From positions 2,033,409 through 2,097,408 of the forward strand of contig CM073328.1 in NCBI GenBank assembly GCA_037043015.1: 64,000 nucleotides of DNA, given 5' to 3'. The stretch comes from Bryum argenteum (Eukaryota > Streptophyta > Bryopsida > Bryales > Bryaceae). The notes beneath the pieces were generated by a model. That model made no database searches, was not told where the DNA came from, and saw only the letters and a program-made list of their open reading frames with translations. Below, piece after piece: positions 30,775 to 42,599 of this stretch; position 1 is the stretch's first letter, and the number at the start of each line of letters is the position of its first letter. Position numbers and translations under genes: made by a program.

Positions 30775-31050
30775 AAGTACGTGATACTTGCGAATGAGGA
30801 AAGCTAAAACATCATGCAATTGGATTTGGTGTTCAAGTTGCCACAATCACGTCTCTATTGCAGAGAATCTCCAACAAATGCAAAAGAATGTGTTTTTGCT
30901 ATTAAAGTTTGTTCAATTGAGTGCTTACTGCTTTTTGATCGTGAGTGTGAATTGCCGCCCCGTGCGCACCTACCCGCTCAGCTCAATCTGGTTGGGGGGT
31001 TTTGTCATTGCAAGAAACAACTCCACCCGATCCAAAGCCCTTTATTCTAA
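30775..31050 (+). pseudogene. PLATZ-like C-terminal fragment (decayed)
   Basis: Two frames together resemble the tail of the PLATZ-like protein at 40.2 kb: WCSSCHNHVSIAENLQQMQK in one (compare LLCLGCHSNFQ) and KVCSIECLLLFDRECELPPR in the other (compare KVCSIQCLLEYDLLRLPPP). The DNA word ACTTGCGAATGAG just upstream is shared with 40,790. One frame change separates the two halves, so it is a pseudogene fragment. No N-terminal zinc-binding part is seen upstream. Confidence 0.6.
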
Positions 31051-33960
31051 TTCTTGTATCGTTTTCATGTGAGTACATTGATTTGTCATTTGTTTGTGTT
31101 TCTTTTCACACTACTTCTTTTGATCCTTTATTGTCTAAAAACCTTATTGTATAGCTTGTTTTTTATTCTAAATTGTGTTACCTTTGTTAGTTTTCTTTCA
31201 AAGATCATGGCTTCATGGACTTAGTTCATGATAAAAATCTACTTGATTGAGTTTGCGTTTGGCACTGCTTAATTTGTGATTTTTTTGGAAACACAGGACA
31301 ATGCAAGATCAGAAACAACATGAAGCATTTCTTGTAATGTTGCTAGATTGCTAGATTGTACATAGTGCATTTGGGAGGCTACTTGTTTCTCTCAAACATT
31401 ATTGTAAATACACTCTCATGAAAGTCTTTGATTGTCACAATCTAAGGAATTGATGATTAACCCCTAAAGGTCCACGAAAGCGAAAACTCTCTGATTCCTT
31501 GTTGCAATATGGATGGAGGTGTTATGTGAGCGAGAGAAACCAACTTAAGATAAAATAAATTTGATATGAGTCTTCTGAAATTCTTGTTCTTGAGTGAGTG
31601 GTACATGTCTTCATGATTTTTATCTGCATAGGACCTATAAAACCTAGAGAAAAGCTTGATTTCTCACATGGAGCTATATTGAAATTCAAATACAAAGGTG
31701 AGTCTATGACAAATAAGTCATGTGAAGAATTATTGGGTTGGGAATTTGAATGGTGAGATCGTGCCTTAGTACGTTTTCTTTATGCGGATTTCACCATGTT
31801 GTGATAGTGTTTTGAAACTTTGAGAGTAAATATCTCGTAAAGTATGAGAAGTTTGAAGCATGAATGGTCTTGTTAGAAAGATATGGGAAAACTACTGGAG
31901 CCTCATTAAGTTCAACTTCTTACTATCCATATCTTATAACTAAGAGGTTGTCCAAAGTCAAAATGTCTCATTTCGGGCTTCAATTCCCTCAAGAGGTTAA
32001 TCTTTGTACTCACATATTTTCAACATTTTTCACTTTGATCATTAAAAGAGAGTGGTTGACACTGACCTCAGAGAGTTTATCCCTCAGAGAGTTTACGATT
32101 TTGAAAACCTCGCCACGTTCTCTTCCGTGAAATTTGTTTTTTTTCTTTATCTTTTTTACTTTTTTTAAGATAGTGTAAATGGGTCTGAGTTACTACCCGT
32201 CCATTTGAATACTCCCATGTGTTTGCATTATGTTAAATCAATATTAAAAGAAAAGTAAAACACAAATAGATAAAATATGAATCTTAATTTGTGTTATGAA
32301 TTAATGGCATGCGTTTTAGTGAAGACATTTCTTGTTTTGAGTTTTCAAACATGAGGCATGTTCCGTCATAGGAAGGTAATTATGGGAAATAAAAAAGATG
32401 TTTAAGTGATTTTTTTTTACATAATCATAATCTTAAGATGAAGGGCGACTACTTTTTATTAGGAAGATTTTTGATCCAAATATTATTGGTATTGGATTTG
32501 CAACGATGTTTTTATCTTGAAAGGAAGTGAATGAATAGATGATTTTTGAGGAGCTATATCTCCTTATTCCACTTTGGATTTTGACTTTATCTTTTGGGAT
32601 GGATACCAATTATAGATTGGTTTTAGTGATAGAAACCTTGACAACATTAAAGATATTTTGAAGATAAGGTATACATTTGAGTGCAAAGGGTTGAGTTTTG
32701 GACTATTTTTCCTTTGTAAATTCTTTGACATTTTTCACCATTGTAAGGTGATTATTTTTTCAGATAAATTTCTCTCATGACTTTATTTTGTTCAAGAGAT
32801 GAAAGTAAACACATTCGTACTTAGTGGTTTGTTTTGGAGGGTGCCCTTGTAAAATTGGTAAACTTTTTGACTTTAGATACTTTGGAATTTGAATATTAAT
32901 TTGGTAATGAACATTTTTCCAAAAAAAAATACTTAAAAAAAATTATTTTAAAGTGCCCGTTTTAGACTTGAAACCTAAAATTTCTAGATGAAGGTTATAA
33001 AATTAAAATTTGGCTTTGCAAATTATACCACATACACATTACACTATGGGGAGTGTCCAGTAAAAATCTTAGGCAAAAATATCAATTTAATTGCTTAAAA
33101 TGAGCTGCCCGAAATCTCAAAAAACCGAATCGGTTTTCCTGGATTTTTAGGGGTTAATGCAATGAATGCATTGGTAGCATTCTTGCTTCAAAGTGATTAT
33201 GTTGAGATTTTGTGATGTTGTTTCAAATACTAATATGATATGACTTTGTAATCTATGAAGCCTCATGACTCTAAATTTGACTCTAAATTTGACGCACATG
33301 ATGTACAGATGTACAATATGTCTACTACAAGATTTTACGGTTGAGATCTTATTAACTTACCTTCATTTCCACTCAAGACACTTTTTGAGAATGTCTTCTT
33401 TTCTTTACCAATGAGTCAAACCATTTAGGGGTTAACTTGGGTTTGTTATAGATTTACTAAGATTCGATAGAGATCAACTCTAGATCAAGTTTCTTCTACA
33501 ACTCTCGATTTACATTTAGGTGTATGAATTTCAAACATATGTATATATTCGCTCTAGGTGTCAATTTTCATGCGCGTTTTTCCTATTTTATTCATCAATG
33601 AACATAGTTGCAATGGATATGAAAGCATCGTGGATGAAACTTGAAACTCAAAGCTTTTATTCACATCAAATGAACACTCTATTTACATTGACATTAAAAT
33701 AGTTTTAATATTTTTCCTATACCAATATTGAATTTTTATAAATACAACAATGCCAAGCAATGTATCCGGCTCTTTAGGGTGAAAAGTAACTTGCGAGAAA
33801 AAGTGACACAAATTCAATTAGTATAGCAAATTTCTGATGAAGTTAGCCATACAAGAAATTTTGTTAGCATGGGCAAATTAAGTGGAAGATTGAACCAGTG
33901 GAAATTATTACTATAAAATTCTTGTAAAACATGCTATGAACTCTTGGAGTAGGACTTGTA
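31051..33960. repeat. Dispersed roughly 1.9-kb non-coding repeat, copy A
   Basis: 32,090-33,955 matches 46,860-48,447 at roughly 85% by eye (for example ACTACCCGTCCATTT, AAGTTTCTTCTACAACTCTC, AATGAACACTCTATTTACAT). The stretch 32,560-32,830 also matches the reverse complement of about 49,640-49,800. It carries no coding capacity. At 32,836-33,153 it holds the right half of a TTAA-flanked element ending TTAGGGG/TTAA. A left terminus of that family (TTAA/CCCCTAAAGG) lies at 31,457. Family and ends unknown; non-autonomous. Confidence 0.65.
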
Positions 33961-34586
33961 GTGTTCAAAAAATGGCGTACCCAAAAATGGTCACCAATAA
34001 TGACGTACATTAGTAATCAAACAACAAAACTATTATACACCTCACCATTAGTAATTGGGTATAGTGGCTATCATTGGTCCTTTGTCAATATTAAGCAATT
34101 CACCATACGCATTATTGAATACATAAGAATTATCCTACACGTACTCTGGAAAGTCTCTAAAGCCTTTATCCCACAAAGACAAGGCATGGTGGAAAAAAAA
34201 GTAAACACCATCTTTTAATTAACAAGAAAATGAGTACGAGATTCAAAGTATCACCAAAGCTATTGATGAGTGGAGTTTGAGTCTTTGGAGATTTTGGTTC
34301 AAGATGTGAAGATGTCTAATTCGTTTCTTTGGTTGAGTTCTTGTTTATCATAATAGAACAATGGCCTCAACTTCCACATTCAATTTGCAGAATTTTTATA
34401 GCCGTGTAAACTAACCGAATAGCCATAATCCATCCAATTTAAACGGAGAGTGATAGAAATTTGGGCGCGTGCTTTATCTCTTAGATGTCCCTTGGGAGGT
34501 GTAGATTAGTGACGGTAAACCAAGTGTATGTTCTTATTTTCAAAATTAGTAGGAATTAAATGCATGTTTGAAGAATTTAACAGTAC
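33961..34586. other. Gene-free AT-rich stretch
   Basis: No family motifs. One frame at 33,961-34,218 lacks any recognisable domain and has the composition of its surroundings. Confidence 0.4.
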
Positions 34587-34595
34587 GGATGTAAC

Positions 34596-34836
34596 AGGGT
34601 TGTCTTCTACGACACATTTTCAGCAATGTCTATCGAGTTGTCGTATTCGTCGTGTTCGTCAGGTGTCTGGTACGTTAAACAATTTGGATGAAATATGCTC
34701 GAATATCTAAGAATATGTGAGCATATTCTATAATATTCTAAGTATATTCTAGGAATATGGTATATTCTCAAACAAAGGGTTTGTTTAACATGTCGTGTTT
34801 GACGTCGTGTCGAGTTTGTCGAAGAAGACAACCATG
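34596..34836 (+). mobile_element. MITE family 3 (MULE-type), copy 1
   Basis: Ends AGGGTTGTCTTCTACGACAC and, inverted, TTGTCGAAGAAGACAACC. It is flanked by the 9-bp direct repeat GGATGTAAC (34587-34595 and 34837-34845). A 9-bp target duplication with long terminal inverted repeats is the Mutator-like signature. It is non-coding, 241 bp, with internal AGAATATGTGAGCATATTC-type inverted repeats. Confidence 0.9.
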
Positions 34837-35149
34837 GGATGTAACTAATAATGTGCACTATGTCCAGAGAATTTTATTAGAGAGTGATCGATCCCACGGT
34901 TTTCTAAAACTGCATGAAAAGAAACCAGAAGACATTGAGTTCACATTAGCAGAAAGCTCTTGAAGTTTTTAGAAAAATGCCAACCGGTGACAATATGACT
35001 CAATCTCAACACTACTTAGAAGTGTATATATGATGACTGTGCATGCCGGTATGAAAAAAATGCGGAGCAAATCTTTGAGCAAATTGGTTGCAATTTGGGT
35101 CTGTCTTCTCATATGTCTCTCCATACACGGTATCTAATGCCTTACAAGA

Positions 35150-36190
35150 ATCCGTGTGGATCACAAGGTATGTCACAAAATGGGGTGAGCAATGTATCAA
35201 TAGAAAACTATTTTTTTACATACAAACTTTTTTTTAAAGTAGACTCCAAGGTACAGACCGGAAGACATGCATATATGGTTGAAGTACCCATAACCACCAG
35301 CACCCCCACTATCAACATGTAGATCTCCCAATAACCCCACCTAGCCTGAACTACCATTGTCAGAACACTCAATTCAAACTGACCAATCAAAACGATCAAA
35401 AAGCTGGTGGTTTTGGGTCGAATCATGAATGGAAATTTGTACCAGCTAAGGTGGTTTTTGCATACCCTATAGGTTGATTACGGGTCCTGCAGTACTTTAC
35501 TGCTTGAAAATTTGTATTAATTCATGTGTTTTACAAAAAAATATTAAAAAATTACAAACCTTCCTAAAAACTATCTTGCCACCCAAAAATAATTATCCAC
35601 TATAAATAGACCATTTACAAATGGGCGAATTTTCTTATGTTGGTGGTTATGGGTACTTCAACCTTAACACACGATATATTGTGCACAACGACCTGCTCAG
35701 ACCTTTAAAGGTTAAGATGAGTAAAAGATACCTACTTGGGCATTCTTGATTATAAGAAGCCTGAATCTTCATGGGTTAGAGAGCCCCCTCCCTCACAAAG
35801 AACTCTCTAAATCCAAGAATGCCTTTGTAGGTATCCTAGGTACAGTGTTAAAAAGGGCATGAATTTCAATATAGGAAATCTGTGATAAAATAAAAAATGT
35901 GAGTATATTTTGTACAATTGGAAAGTAAGCGGAAGACTAGATCATCAATTTTAGATACCCCTATAGTTTGTAATGAATTTTTGAAATTGAATTGTAGGGT
36001 TCCTAAATTGGTGCTTGAAAATGACGCCCTAAGATCCTCATTTCCTGAATGAGGGCTTGGAAGATCTAATGAAACTGTAGGTTAAATGCTGTAGGGAGCC
36101 ATTTCTAGTCGTGCGTGGATTTCAAGCAGTGTACCTTACCCTGTACAAAACAGGGATCAACTGAACAGGTGATGAACCAAGGACCATACA
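35150..36190. repeat. Dispersed repeat B, copy 1 (interrupted by a MITE)
   Basis: Matches 51,775-52,980: GATCACAAGGTATGTCACAA, GCAATGTATCAATAGAAAAC, GAGAGCCCCCTCCCTCACAA, ATGAATTTCAATATAGGAAA and TCGTGCGTGGATTTCAAGCA. The copy here is split by the element at 35,277-35,663. A shorter relative lies at about 61,240-61,400. Non-coding. Confidence 0.85.
35277..35663. mobile_element. MITE family 2, well-preserved copy
   Basis: Terminal inverted repeats of at least 24 bp: GGTTGAAGTACCCATAACCA then CCAGC, and the inverse at the right end. It is 387 bp and non-coding. The matching repeat at 51.9 kb lacks it, which fixes the insertion near ATGCATATAT/CGATATATTG. No short target duplication could be read with certainty, so the superfamily is open. 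Confidence 0.88.
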
Positions 36191-36255
36191 TGGCATCTTT
36201 GAACACTGTGGGACAAATCCCCAATTCCATACCATACATACTATCCGTGACGGAT

Positions 36256-36378
36256 GTCACATTGGACACTTTACTATTCGACTATTCGTCACATTGGACA
36301 ATTTACTGTTTCGTCACATTGGACACTTTATTATTCGTCACATTGGACACTTTATTATTCGTCACATTGGACACTTTG
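36256..36378. repeat. GTCACATTGGACACTTTA tandem repeat
   Basis: GTCACATTGGAC begins at 36256, 36288, 36313, 36337 and 36361; the last three intervals are 24-25 bp. Non-coding minisatellite. Confidence 0.9.
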
Positions 36379-36691
36379 GACTACTTTATATCTTGGCCTT
36401 GTGATGGGGTCAATCTAAGGGTAGTAAATAGAACTTGTCCAATGTGTCAAATGTGATGAATAGTAACTTGTACAACGTGACAAACCTAATACTATTTACG
36501 TGGTTGTTATATTGTACAAATCACTATTCATTTCATGTCCTACACGACAAGTTACTATTTATTATATGTACAGTACATTCAATACATGTGATGAATAGTA
36601 ACTTGTCCTGTAAATCTGTAATACATGAATTCAATAGTGATTTGTCTAATATGACAACCATAATACCATCACCATACTGTACCATTATCAT

Positions 36692-36808
36692 GGCCATACC
36701 ATGACCCTCACCATACCCCTCACCATACCCCTCACCAAACCCCTCACCATACCCTCTCACCATACCCCCTCACCATACCCCTTACCATACCCCTCACCAT
36801 ACCCCTCG
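36692..36808. repeat. CACCATACCCCT microsatellite-like tract
   Basis: About ten imperfect 11-12 bp units of (CTCACCATACCC). The Gly/Tyr/Glu-rich frame on the minus strand here is an artefact of the repeat. Confidence 0.92.
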
Positions 36809-37075
36809 ATTCCATTAATTAATGAATGTCCCGTGGCAGGTAAGTTTTATCCCATAGCTTGTGAGATGTTGCTGCATAGTGACCTTCACTATGGAGCAAC
36901 ATTAATTAATCAAAATATGGCCTTTCTTGCCACATGGACCCCCTTAACGGGGTGCCACATGGACCCATGGGTGCGATTTATTTTGTAATTTTTTTTTGGA
37001 TGTGTAGCCCACAGCCCTCTTGTAGTTTCTCAGGGTAGGAAGAGCCACAAATGATATTGGTTAAACCGCTCCCAA

Positions 37076-37275
37076 GACCCCCCTGGCTCTAAGACCCCCC
37101 TGGCTCTAAGACCCCCCTGGCTCCAAGACCCCCCGCCCCAAGACCCTCCACCCCAAGACCTCATGCCCCAAGACCCCCGCCCTAAGACCCCATGCCCCAA
37201 GACCCCCGCCCCAAGACCCCCGCCCCAAGACCCCCGCCCCCAAGAGCCTCGCCTCAAGACCCCATGCCCCCAAGA
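37076..37275. repeat. C-rich CAAGACCCCC minisatellite
   Basis: More than a dozen units of (C)CAAGACCCCCnnCC with GCC, TGG or ATG variants. One strand is nearly free of G runs while the other is G-rich (GGGGTCTTGG), giving strong strand asymmetry in otherwise AT-rich DNA. The Gly-rich minus-strand frames here are artefacts. Confidence 0.93.
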
Positions 37276-39930
37276 CCCCCTTTCCATGCCCTCCGCGTTT
37301 TAAGGCGGGATTTGCGGCCCGCATTCCATGGCGTTACTGAGATTTTGAGAGATAGTGATACCAACTGCTGCACTTTTTCCGCCTTCATAACTTCTACAAT
37401 GTTCAGCTTCAATGTCTAAGTATTTATAAGAACACTAACGGTCCAAAAACTGTCGTTACCATCAATCCAGTGTCTCGCTCGTCTGGCACTCACAAGGGAC
37501 ATTAGAATTGTAGCAAATCAGAAATCAATTCAATTCTTCCGTCTCTGATTGGAACTGCTTGAGCAGATCGTCGGTGCAGTTCATGTGTGTATGTGTAGTA
37601 ACAGGAGCTAGTCGTCAATTACTTCGCGTAAATTTCCTTCGATCTAGATTGATAATATTACACCTCATACAATGTTCACCCGCCTTAATTTGACTGATAA
37701 TTCATCAATATATGGCTCGTTCTCTACACCTTTCCGCAAATTTTCCCCCTCAAAGCTCTATTAGCCCTTCCAAGGAGGTCCCATCTTGAAATATAGACTA
37801 GTGGACTTCAGGTTGGATCACGGGTTTTATTAGTTCTTGGGATTGCTGGTTTCTACATACAGCAGCTTTGTAGGCACACCGCACACTCAGCGAACATTGG
37901 GAGTTATTAAGGCATGGATCTGTAGACGATGAGGACGATAAACTTGATGTTGTCATCGTGGTTCTGGAAGGTCCACAGACTGCTCTACCTGTAATCAATT
38001 ACTGAAGATTATGAAGTTCCTTCAGGTTTCTATTAATATCCTAGACTATCAATTTCCATGCAAGATGTTTATATTTGAGGTTTAAATGAAGTGCTTTCAC
38101 AATTTGTTTGGTGGAAGAGTAGGATGAGAGGGACACCATGCTCAATATATCTATAGTTCTTAAATTAACTCATGATTGGTCGTCTAGGGGTTAAACCAAT
38201 CAGATTTTCATCCGTGCTCGTAAATCCTACCATCTGTTTGCTCTCTAATTGTGTATTCTAACAATTTTTGGTTCTGTTCTCCAATTACTACCATCTGTGA
38301 CGAGTTATTATTAGCAAGGCCTATCAACACCACTCAAGTGATCATATTCTGAAAATCCGGTGAATAATTAACGAGCATGCAATAACATACTTGCCAGTGC
38401 AAAAGTTGGACCTCACCCGAGCTAGTCACCGACTCGTTTGTGGGACAACGAAAAGTTAAAAGTTAAAAGTGCAATTCACACAGTACTTCTTTTAAGAAAA
38501 CCTTCATAAAAGTTACAATTTATTGCACATTTTGTAGCACTATCCACTGAAACTTGCCTGTTATCAGGGGCATTAATTCATTAGAGGCCTGGTTCGGGGG
38601 GAGTTCTAGGGGGGGCAAGGGGCCTGCATAATTTGGAGGGATTTATCCCATACTGTTTGGAGCCGCTTCCTCTCCCTAAAAATTATAAGAGGGTTGGGGG
38701 CAAGGCCCGACTAAACGATGTTTTGATTTTAAATGCACCCCACGTCCATGTGACACCCCCTGAAGGGTCCATGTGACAAAACATGCCCCCACAAGCTTAA
38801 TTAATTAAATAAAAAATATAGCCAGTGACACTATACACAATCAACCAAGTTTTTTCTCCATTGTTATCCCTCTGGCCTTAGGAGGCTACTATACAATTGC
38901 CTTTTGAAAATGACACAAAGTATACACCAGATTAAAACATGAAAAGCAAAATATAATTGGCCACAATTCTTATTTTTCTGGATGCCTTTTTTTTCTCTAT
39001 GGCCTTCCAGAATTGCACATGAGAATTATGATTCTATCAATATTCAAATTTTGAGTTTTTTAACATACGGTCCTTCAATCTCATCAGAAAAATCACTGAA
39101 TCACACAGTAGAAATGATCTGTTTGTCAGAAATGATCTCATCGTTGAACTCTATTCCTATGGTTGATAGTCTAGAGTGGGTGATGTGAGCCGTTCCTTTG
39201 AAGTCTACTTTTCTTCAATCGATGTAGTCATTTGTGATATAGACTTTGAGCACGAGAGTGATCAGGGAATTCCTCGGAGTGATCTTCCAATCATTGATTT
39301 CCACAAAATAAAATTGGGCCCATTTTCAACATTCAATCAAAATGGCATGCATGTAAAAAGCCATCAGTCATCAGTGGATTGAAAATCCAAACAATGAGAT
39401 CATGTCTTACTCCCTTTTCTACATCTGAAAAAAAACAAACCTTGAAAAATAATAAAATCTCAATTTTTGGTGAAGTTTGAATCACGGGAACATGCTAAGA
39501 GTAAATCAATAAATTTGCATATTCTTCGGTTTGGGAAATTTGGGGCAGATTTCAAATAATGTTTTCAACCTTTGACCTTTAATATCTCATAAGGTATGAG
39601 GAAAATTATGAAAAAACTCTTACTACAACCCCCAAAAGGTTTCAAGTTCAAGGGCTCTAAAAATAGTAATGCAGAGGCTCTCAAAAATCCACTAGACCGG
39701 ATCTGGTCCTCACTCCCCTCTAGGATTTAAAATAGAAAAAAAGAACAAAAAATCCAAAACATCAACCTCTTGCATTACTACCAATAAGTGTAAAAATACT
39801 TCATATGTGTGCCTTGAGGGGCTAACTATGACCAGTTACGAACCCCCAATGCTACCCACAAGTGCCTTTAGCAAATCCCTGTAATGAGAAATATCATAAC
39901 AGCAGATAAGATGAGTTAAATCCCGCCAAA
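37276..39930. other. Gene-free stretch with a decayed relative of the 41-kb PLATZ flank
   Basis: 37,826-38,420 shares words with 41,000-41,300 (TTAGTTCTTGG, GGTTCTGTTCTCCAATTAC, ATACTTGCCAG), so the two flanks look like old duplicates. A minus-strand frame at 37,998-37,800 follows an acceptor-like TTGATTACAG, but no domain is recognised. 38,600-39,900 is AT-rich with G-run patches (38,590-38,740) and nothing identifiable. Confidence 0.4.
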
Positions 39931-40152
39931 ATGGAATTCAAACTAGTCCTGGTTGTTCTTTTACCGCCTTTTGCGGATTTCAAACCCGCAACCGAGCTTG
40001 TGGAAACAGGCCGGCCAGTACAAGATCTAAGCAGCGACCCTATCATCGCATCGTCCGACCGGTGCCTGCCTCCCACACTCACGCTGTTGCTGTCTGCGCG
40101 ACGAATCATCAAAGCTCAGCACCCTTTCAGCTGTTTGTGGAGTGTAGTCTTC

Positions 40153-40746
40153 ATGGCCGCACCGAATCCACCAGCGGCGCCTGCGAATCCACCCCCAGCT
40201 CCTGTGTATGGATTGCTCTCACCCGACGATCGGGCTATGTTGACGGCTTGCGTTCAGGCACAGTACATGCATGAAATCCCATCTCAAAATTTTTGCAACC
40301 AACCGTATTGCGTTCAACGGCGGCCAGTAGACCTTTACTGCAGTCGTTGTTTCTTCGATAAAAACTGCCGAGTAGGCGGTCTTTGCGTAGAATGGTTTAA
40401 ACCTGAAGACGGTCTTCACGGTAAGCATATCCGTCTGAGGATTTACGCCAAGGCTGGGCAAGTCTGTGTAAGACAGAAAGACCTGCCAGGACTAGCTGAG
40501 ACTGCGATGGTAGCTGCGTTTCTTCATGGCCGGGACACAGTGTACTACTTACGAACAAGACCGCCAGCAATAACGAACCCTATGCTTCTTTGTCTAGGTT
40601 GTCATAGTAACTTCCAGAATGAGTTGAAAATTGTACTAAAACAACGGAATGATATGCAAGCCAAAGTGTGTTCCATTCAATGCCTACTGGAATACGATCT
40701 GCTTCGGCTGCCGCCTCCTCGTCCGCTTCGTATACCGACTCCGTGA
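40153..40746 (+). CDS. PLATZ-like zinc-binding protein, 197 residues
   Basis: Start chosen at ATG 40153 (MAAPNPPAAPANPPP). The frame is open back to an ATG at 39931, but the added residues look non-coding. Zinc-ligand candidates lie in PLATZ order: C48 and C53 (FCNQPYC), C63-x2-C66 (YCSRC), C72 and C78, then HIRLRIYAKAGQVCVRQKDL (residues 92-111, the usual IRRSSYHDVVRVxD region), VYYLRTRP (130-137, compare VVFLNERP), C147-x2-C150 and KVCSIQCLLEYDLL (171-184, compare FCSLGCK). PLATZ proteins are plant-specific, AT-rich-DNA-binding zinc proteins. The sequence is divergent, so DNA binding is inference. Single exon here; a spliced 5' part is possible. Decayed tails of the same family lie just downstream and at 30.8 kb. 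Confidence 0.6.
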   Translation: MAAPNPPAAPANPPPAPVYGLLSPDDRAMLTACVQAQYMHEIPSQNFCNQPYCVQRRPVDLYCSRCFFDKNCRVGGLCVEWFKPEDGLHGKHIRLRIYAKAGQVCVRQKDLPGLAETAMVAAFLHGRDTVYYLRTRPPAITNPMLLCLGCHSNFQNELKIVLKQRNDMQAKVCSIQCLLEYDLLRLPPPRPLRIPTP

Positions 40747-40767
40747 AGGAGTACGCCTTGTGCATTC

Positions 40768-40990
40768 ACTCTAGCATCGGGTATGTGCACTACTTGCGAA
40801 TGAGCGACAATACTGCTGGAGGCCCTCGGCTGTGGTGCTCTGGTTGTCAGAAAGACGTATCGAATTCATGGAATGTCACCACACAGAAATGAAATGTGGT
40901 TTTCACAATCTTGAGTGTGATCTTAACGAGTGTTTGCTGCTGTTCAATCTTGCATGTAGGACCTCCGACACCGACGCGATAAAAGAACGA
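40768..40990 (+). pseudogene. Second PLATZ-like C-terminal segment (decayed)
   Basis: Reads YVHYLRMSDNTAGGPRLWCS then GCQKDVSN, followed in another frame by KCGFHNLECDLNECLLLFN. The order YLR, CSxC, C-x4-C-LL repeats the end of the gene just upstream (VYYLRTRP, CLGC, VCSIQCLL). It is a tandem duplication of the last PLATZ segment, now frame-disrupted, or an unused alternative exon. Confidence 0.5.
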
Positions 40991-40999
40991 TTGTTCAAG

Positions 41000-42595
41000 C
41001 CATATTGAGCACTCGATGAGGAGTTCTTTACCTGTAGGGCGATCAGAATAGTGAAGTCCTGTGAGTAGGCTGTGACAGTATTCTTCAATCCGTTGCGTGG
41101 TTTTGTTCTCCAGTTACTTTCAACAATATGATTTGCCACTAGCGCACTGCTTGTACCACTCGCCAACCAATCACTCAGGTTGTTCAACCCGGGCAGTGTA
41201 TACTTGCCGGTTCTAGTAGATATGCATACAGATCACCATGGGCGGCATGCGGAATCCGGTCCGAACTCCGAACCACTCCTTAATTTAGTTCTTGGAGCTG
41301 CTAGATCTGTAGGGAAAGTTCAGGGCGAGTTATGCAATGCCAATAGTTTCTGAGGTTTAAGATACCAGTTAAAGTGATGTATATGCATCTTCAGTTGATT
41401 GGACCTTAAGTTGATGGCGTTGACAATGTCAACACTAGCATCAATGACCGGATCTGGAGCTTGTTTCTACGATATAGGTCGTTCTGTTATGAGCGTTGTG
41501 GTATTCGTGCATTTGAAGTGAATTGGTATGACCGTGATTACTTACGGTGGATGTAAGTGGACTAATGAGTGCCGATTATTCAAAATTTAAGTATGTGTTT
41601 TATGATTTCTCACTTCACGTGAATGGCAACCAGTGATGAACCTAACAGAGCGTGTATTCAATACACCTAGCGGTATTTTCGAGCTTCGCATGTTCCAGGA
41701 TGTTTAAATGCATAAGCGAAGACTTCAGCTATCTTTCCATGATCTATTTCCATGAACTGCAGTAATGTCTTGTACTGAAGCGCTGCCGACTTTTTCAGGT
41801 TGAGCCAATTCGTTGAACATGGCCAGTAGCACTTGAAAGGTTTCTTAGTGCAGATTGTTTATGAAATAAGAGGCATTGCTCTGCTCTGCTCTGGATAGCT
41901 CTGTTCTGGGGAGACTATGTGCAGTTACAGGGCTTAATGGAACAACTCAAAACATAACAACACTGTTAAGAATCATTTCATATCATGTGAGATATTTATT
42001 AAAACACTAAACTCTAAAATGTGATATTGATGTTTGCTTATTACATTAACCACTTAAAGGAAAATATTAGATTGAATAATCTTGAAATTAAATTTCCTTG
42101 AGTCCTTTACATGTATGTTTTTGGACTTTGTAGTGTGAGAAGACTTATGCATACATGACATTGGTTGGTAATTTATCACTCTGACCTTATTACATTTCAT
42201 AAAATTAAAATAGATTTTCTTATCTTTGTACACATTATATGATTCTACAACTTTTAGTGTAACTCTAAACTGATGTGAAGAATATCACTCTATTCTGAAA
42301 CTTTATATCAATTAGTCTATATTAATTTCTTAAACAATTTCTTTTTACAGCTAGTTCAGAACTTCGGATCAAGTTATTGATTTCACTCTCTCAAATTTTA
42401 TTAACTATTTTTCATTGAATATTCTTGAATTCTATTCGCTGATTGAATATAGTCCATAAAGATAGCTAGGCACTTGTTTGAAGGCATGCTTATATTGGAT
42501 TGTAGGTCTATTGTCAATGAGCCTTCCAGAATTGAAATGGTTCAATTAATGAGAATTTTAAAATTTTCAGAAATGAGATCTTCAATTTTATATTT
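41000..42595. other. 3' flank of the PLATZ-like locus, no gene
   Basis: Mixed composition to about 41,950, with a short CTCTG tract (41,878-41,910), then AT-rich. 41,080-41,300 shares words with 37.8-38.4 kb. No frame with domain support. Confidence 0.4.
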
Positions 42596-42599
42596 ATTT

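Noticed and set aside
33425-33435. Right end of a TTAA-flanked element
   Set aside because: Homology between copies of repeat A continues on both sides of this point, so it is not shown to be an element border.
36533-36763. Gly/Tyr/Glu repeat frame on the minus strand
   Set aside because: Pure product of the CACCATACCCCT tract.
37030-37324. Gly-rich minus-strand frames
   Set aside because: Created by the CAAGACCCCC minisatellite.
39931-40152. N-terminal extension of the PLATZ-like frame
   Set aside because: The extra residues are hydrophobic, low in coding character and without family match; ATG 40153 opens a Pro/Ala leader typical of a start.
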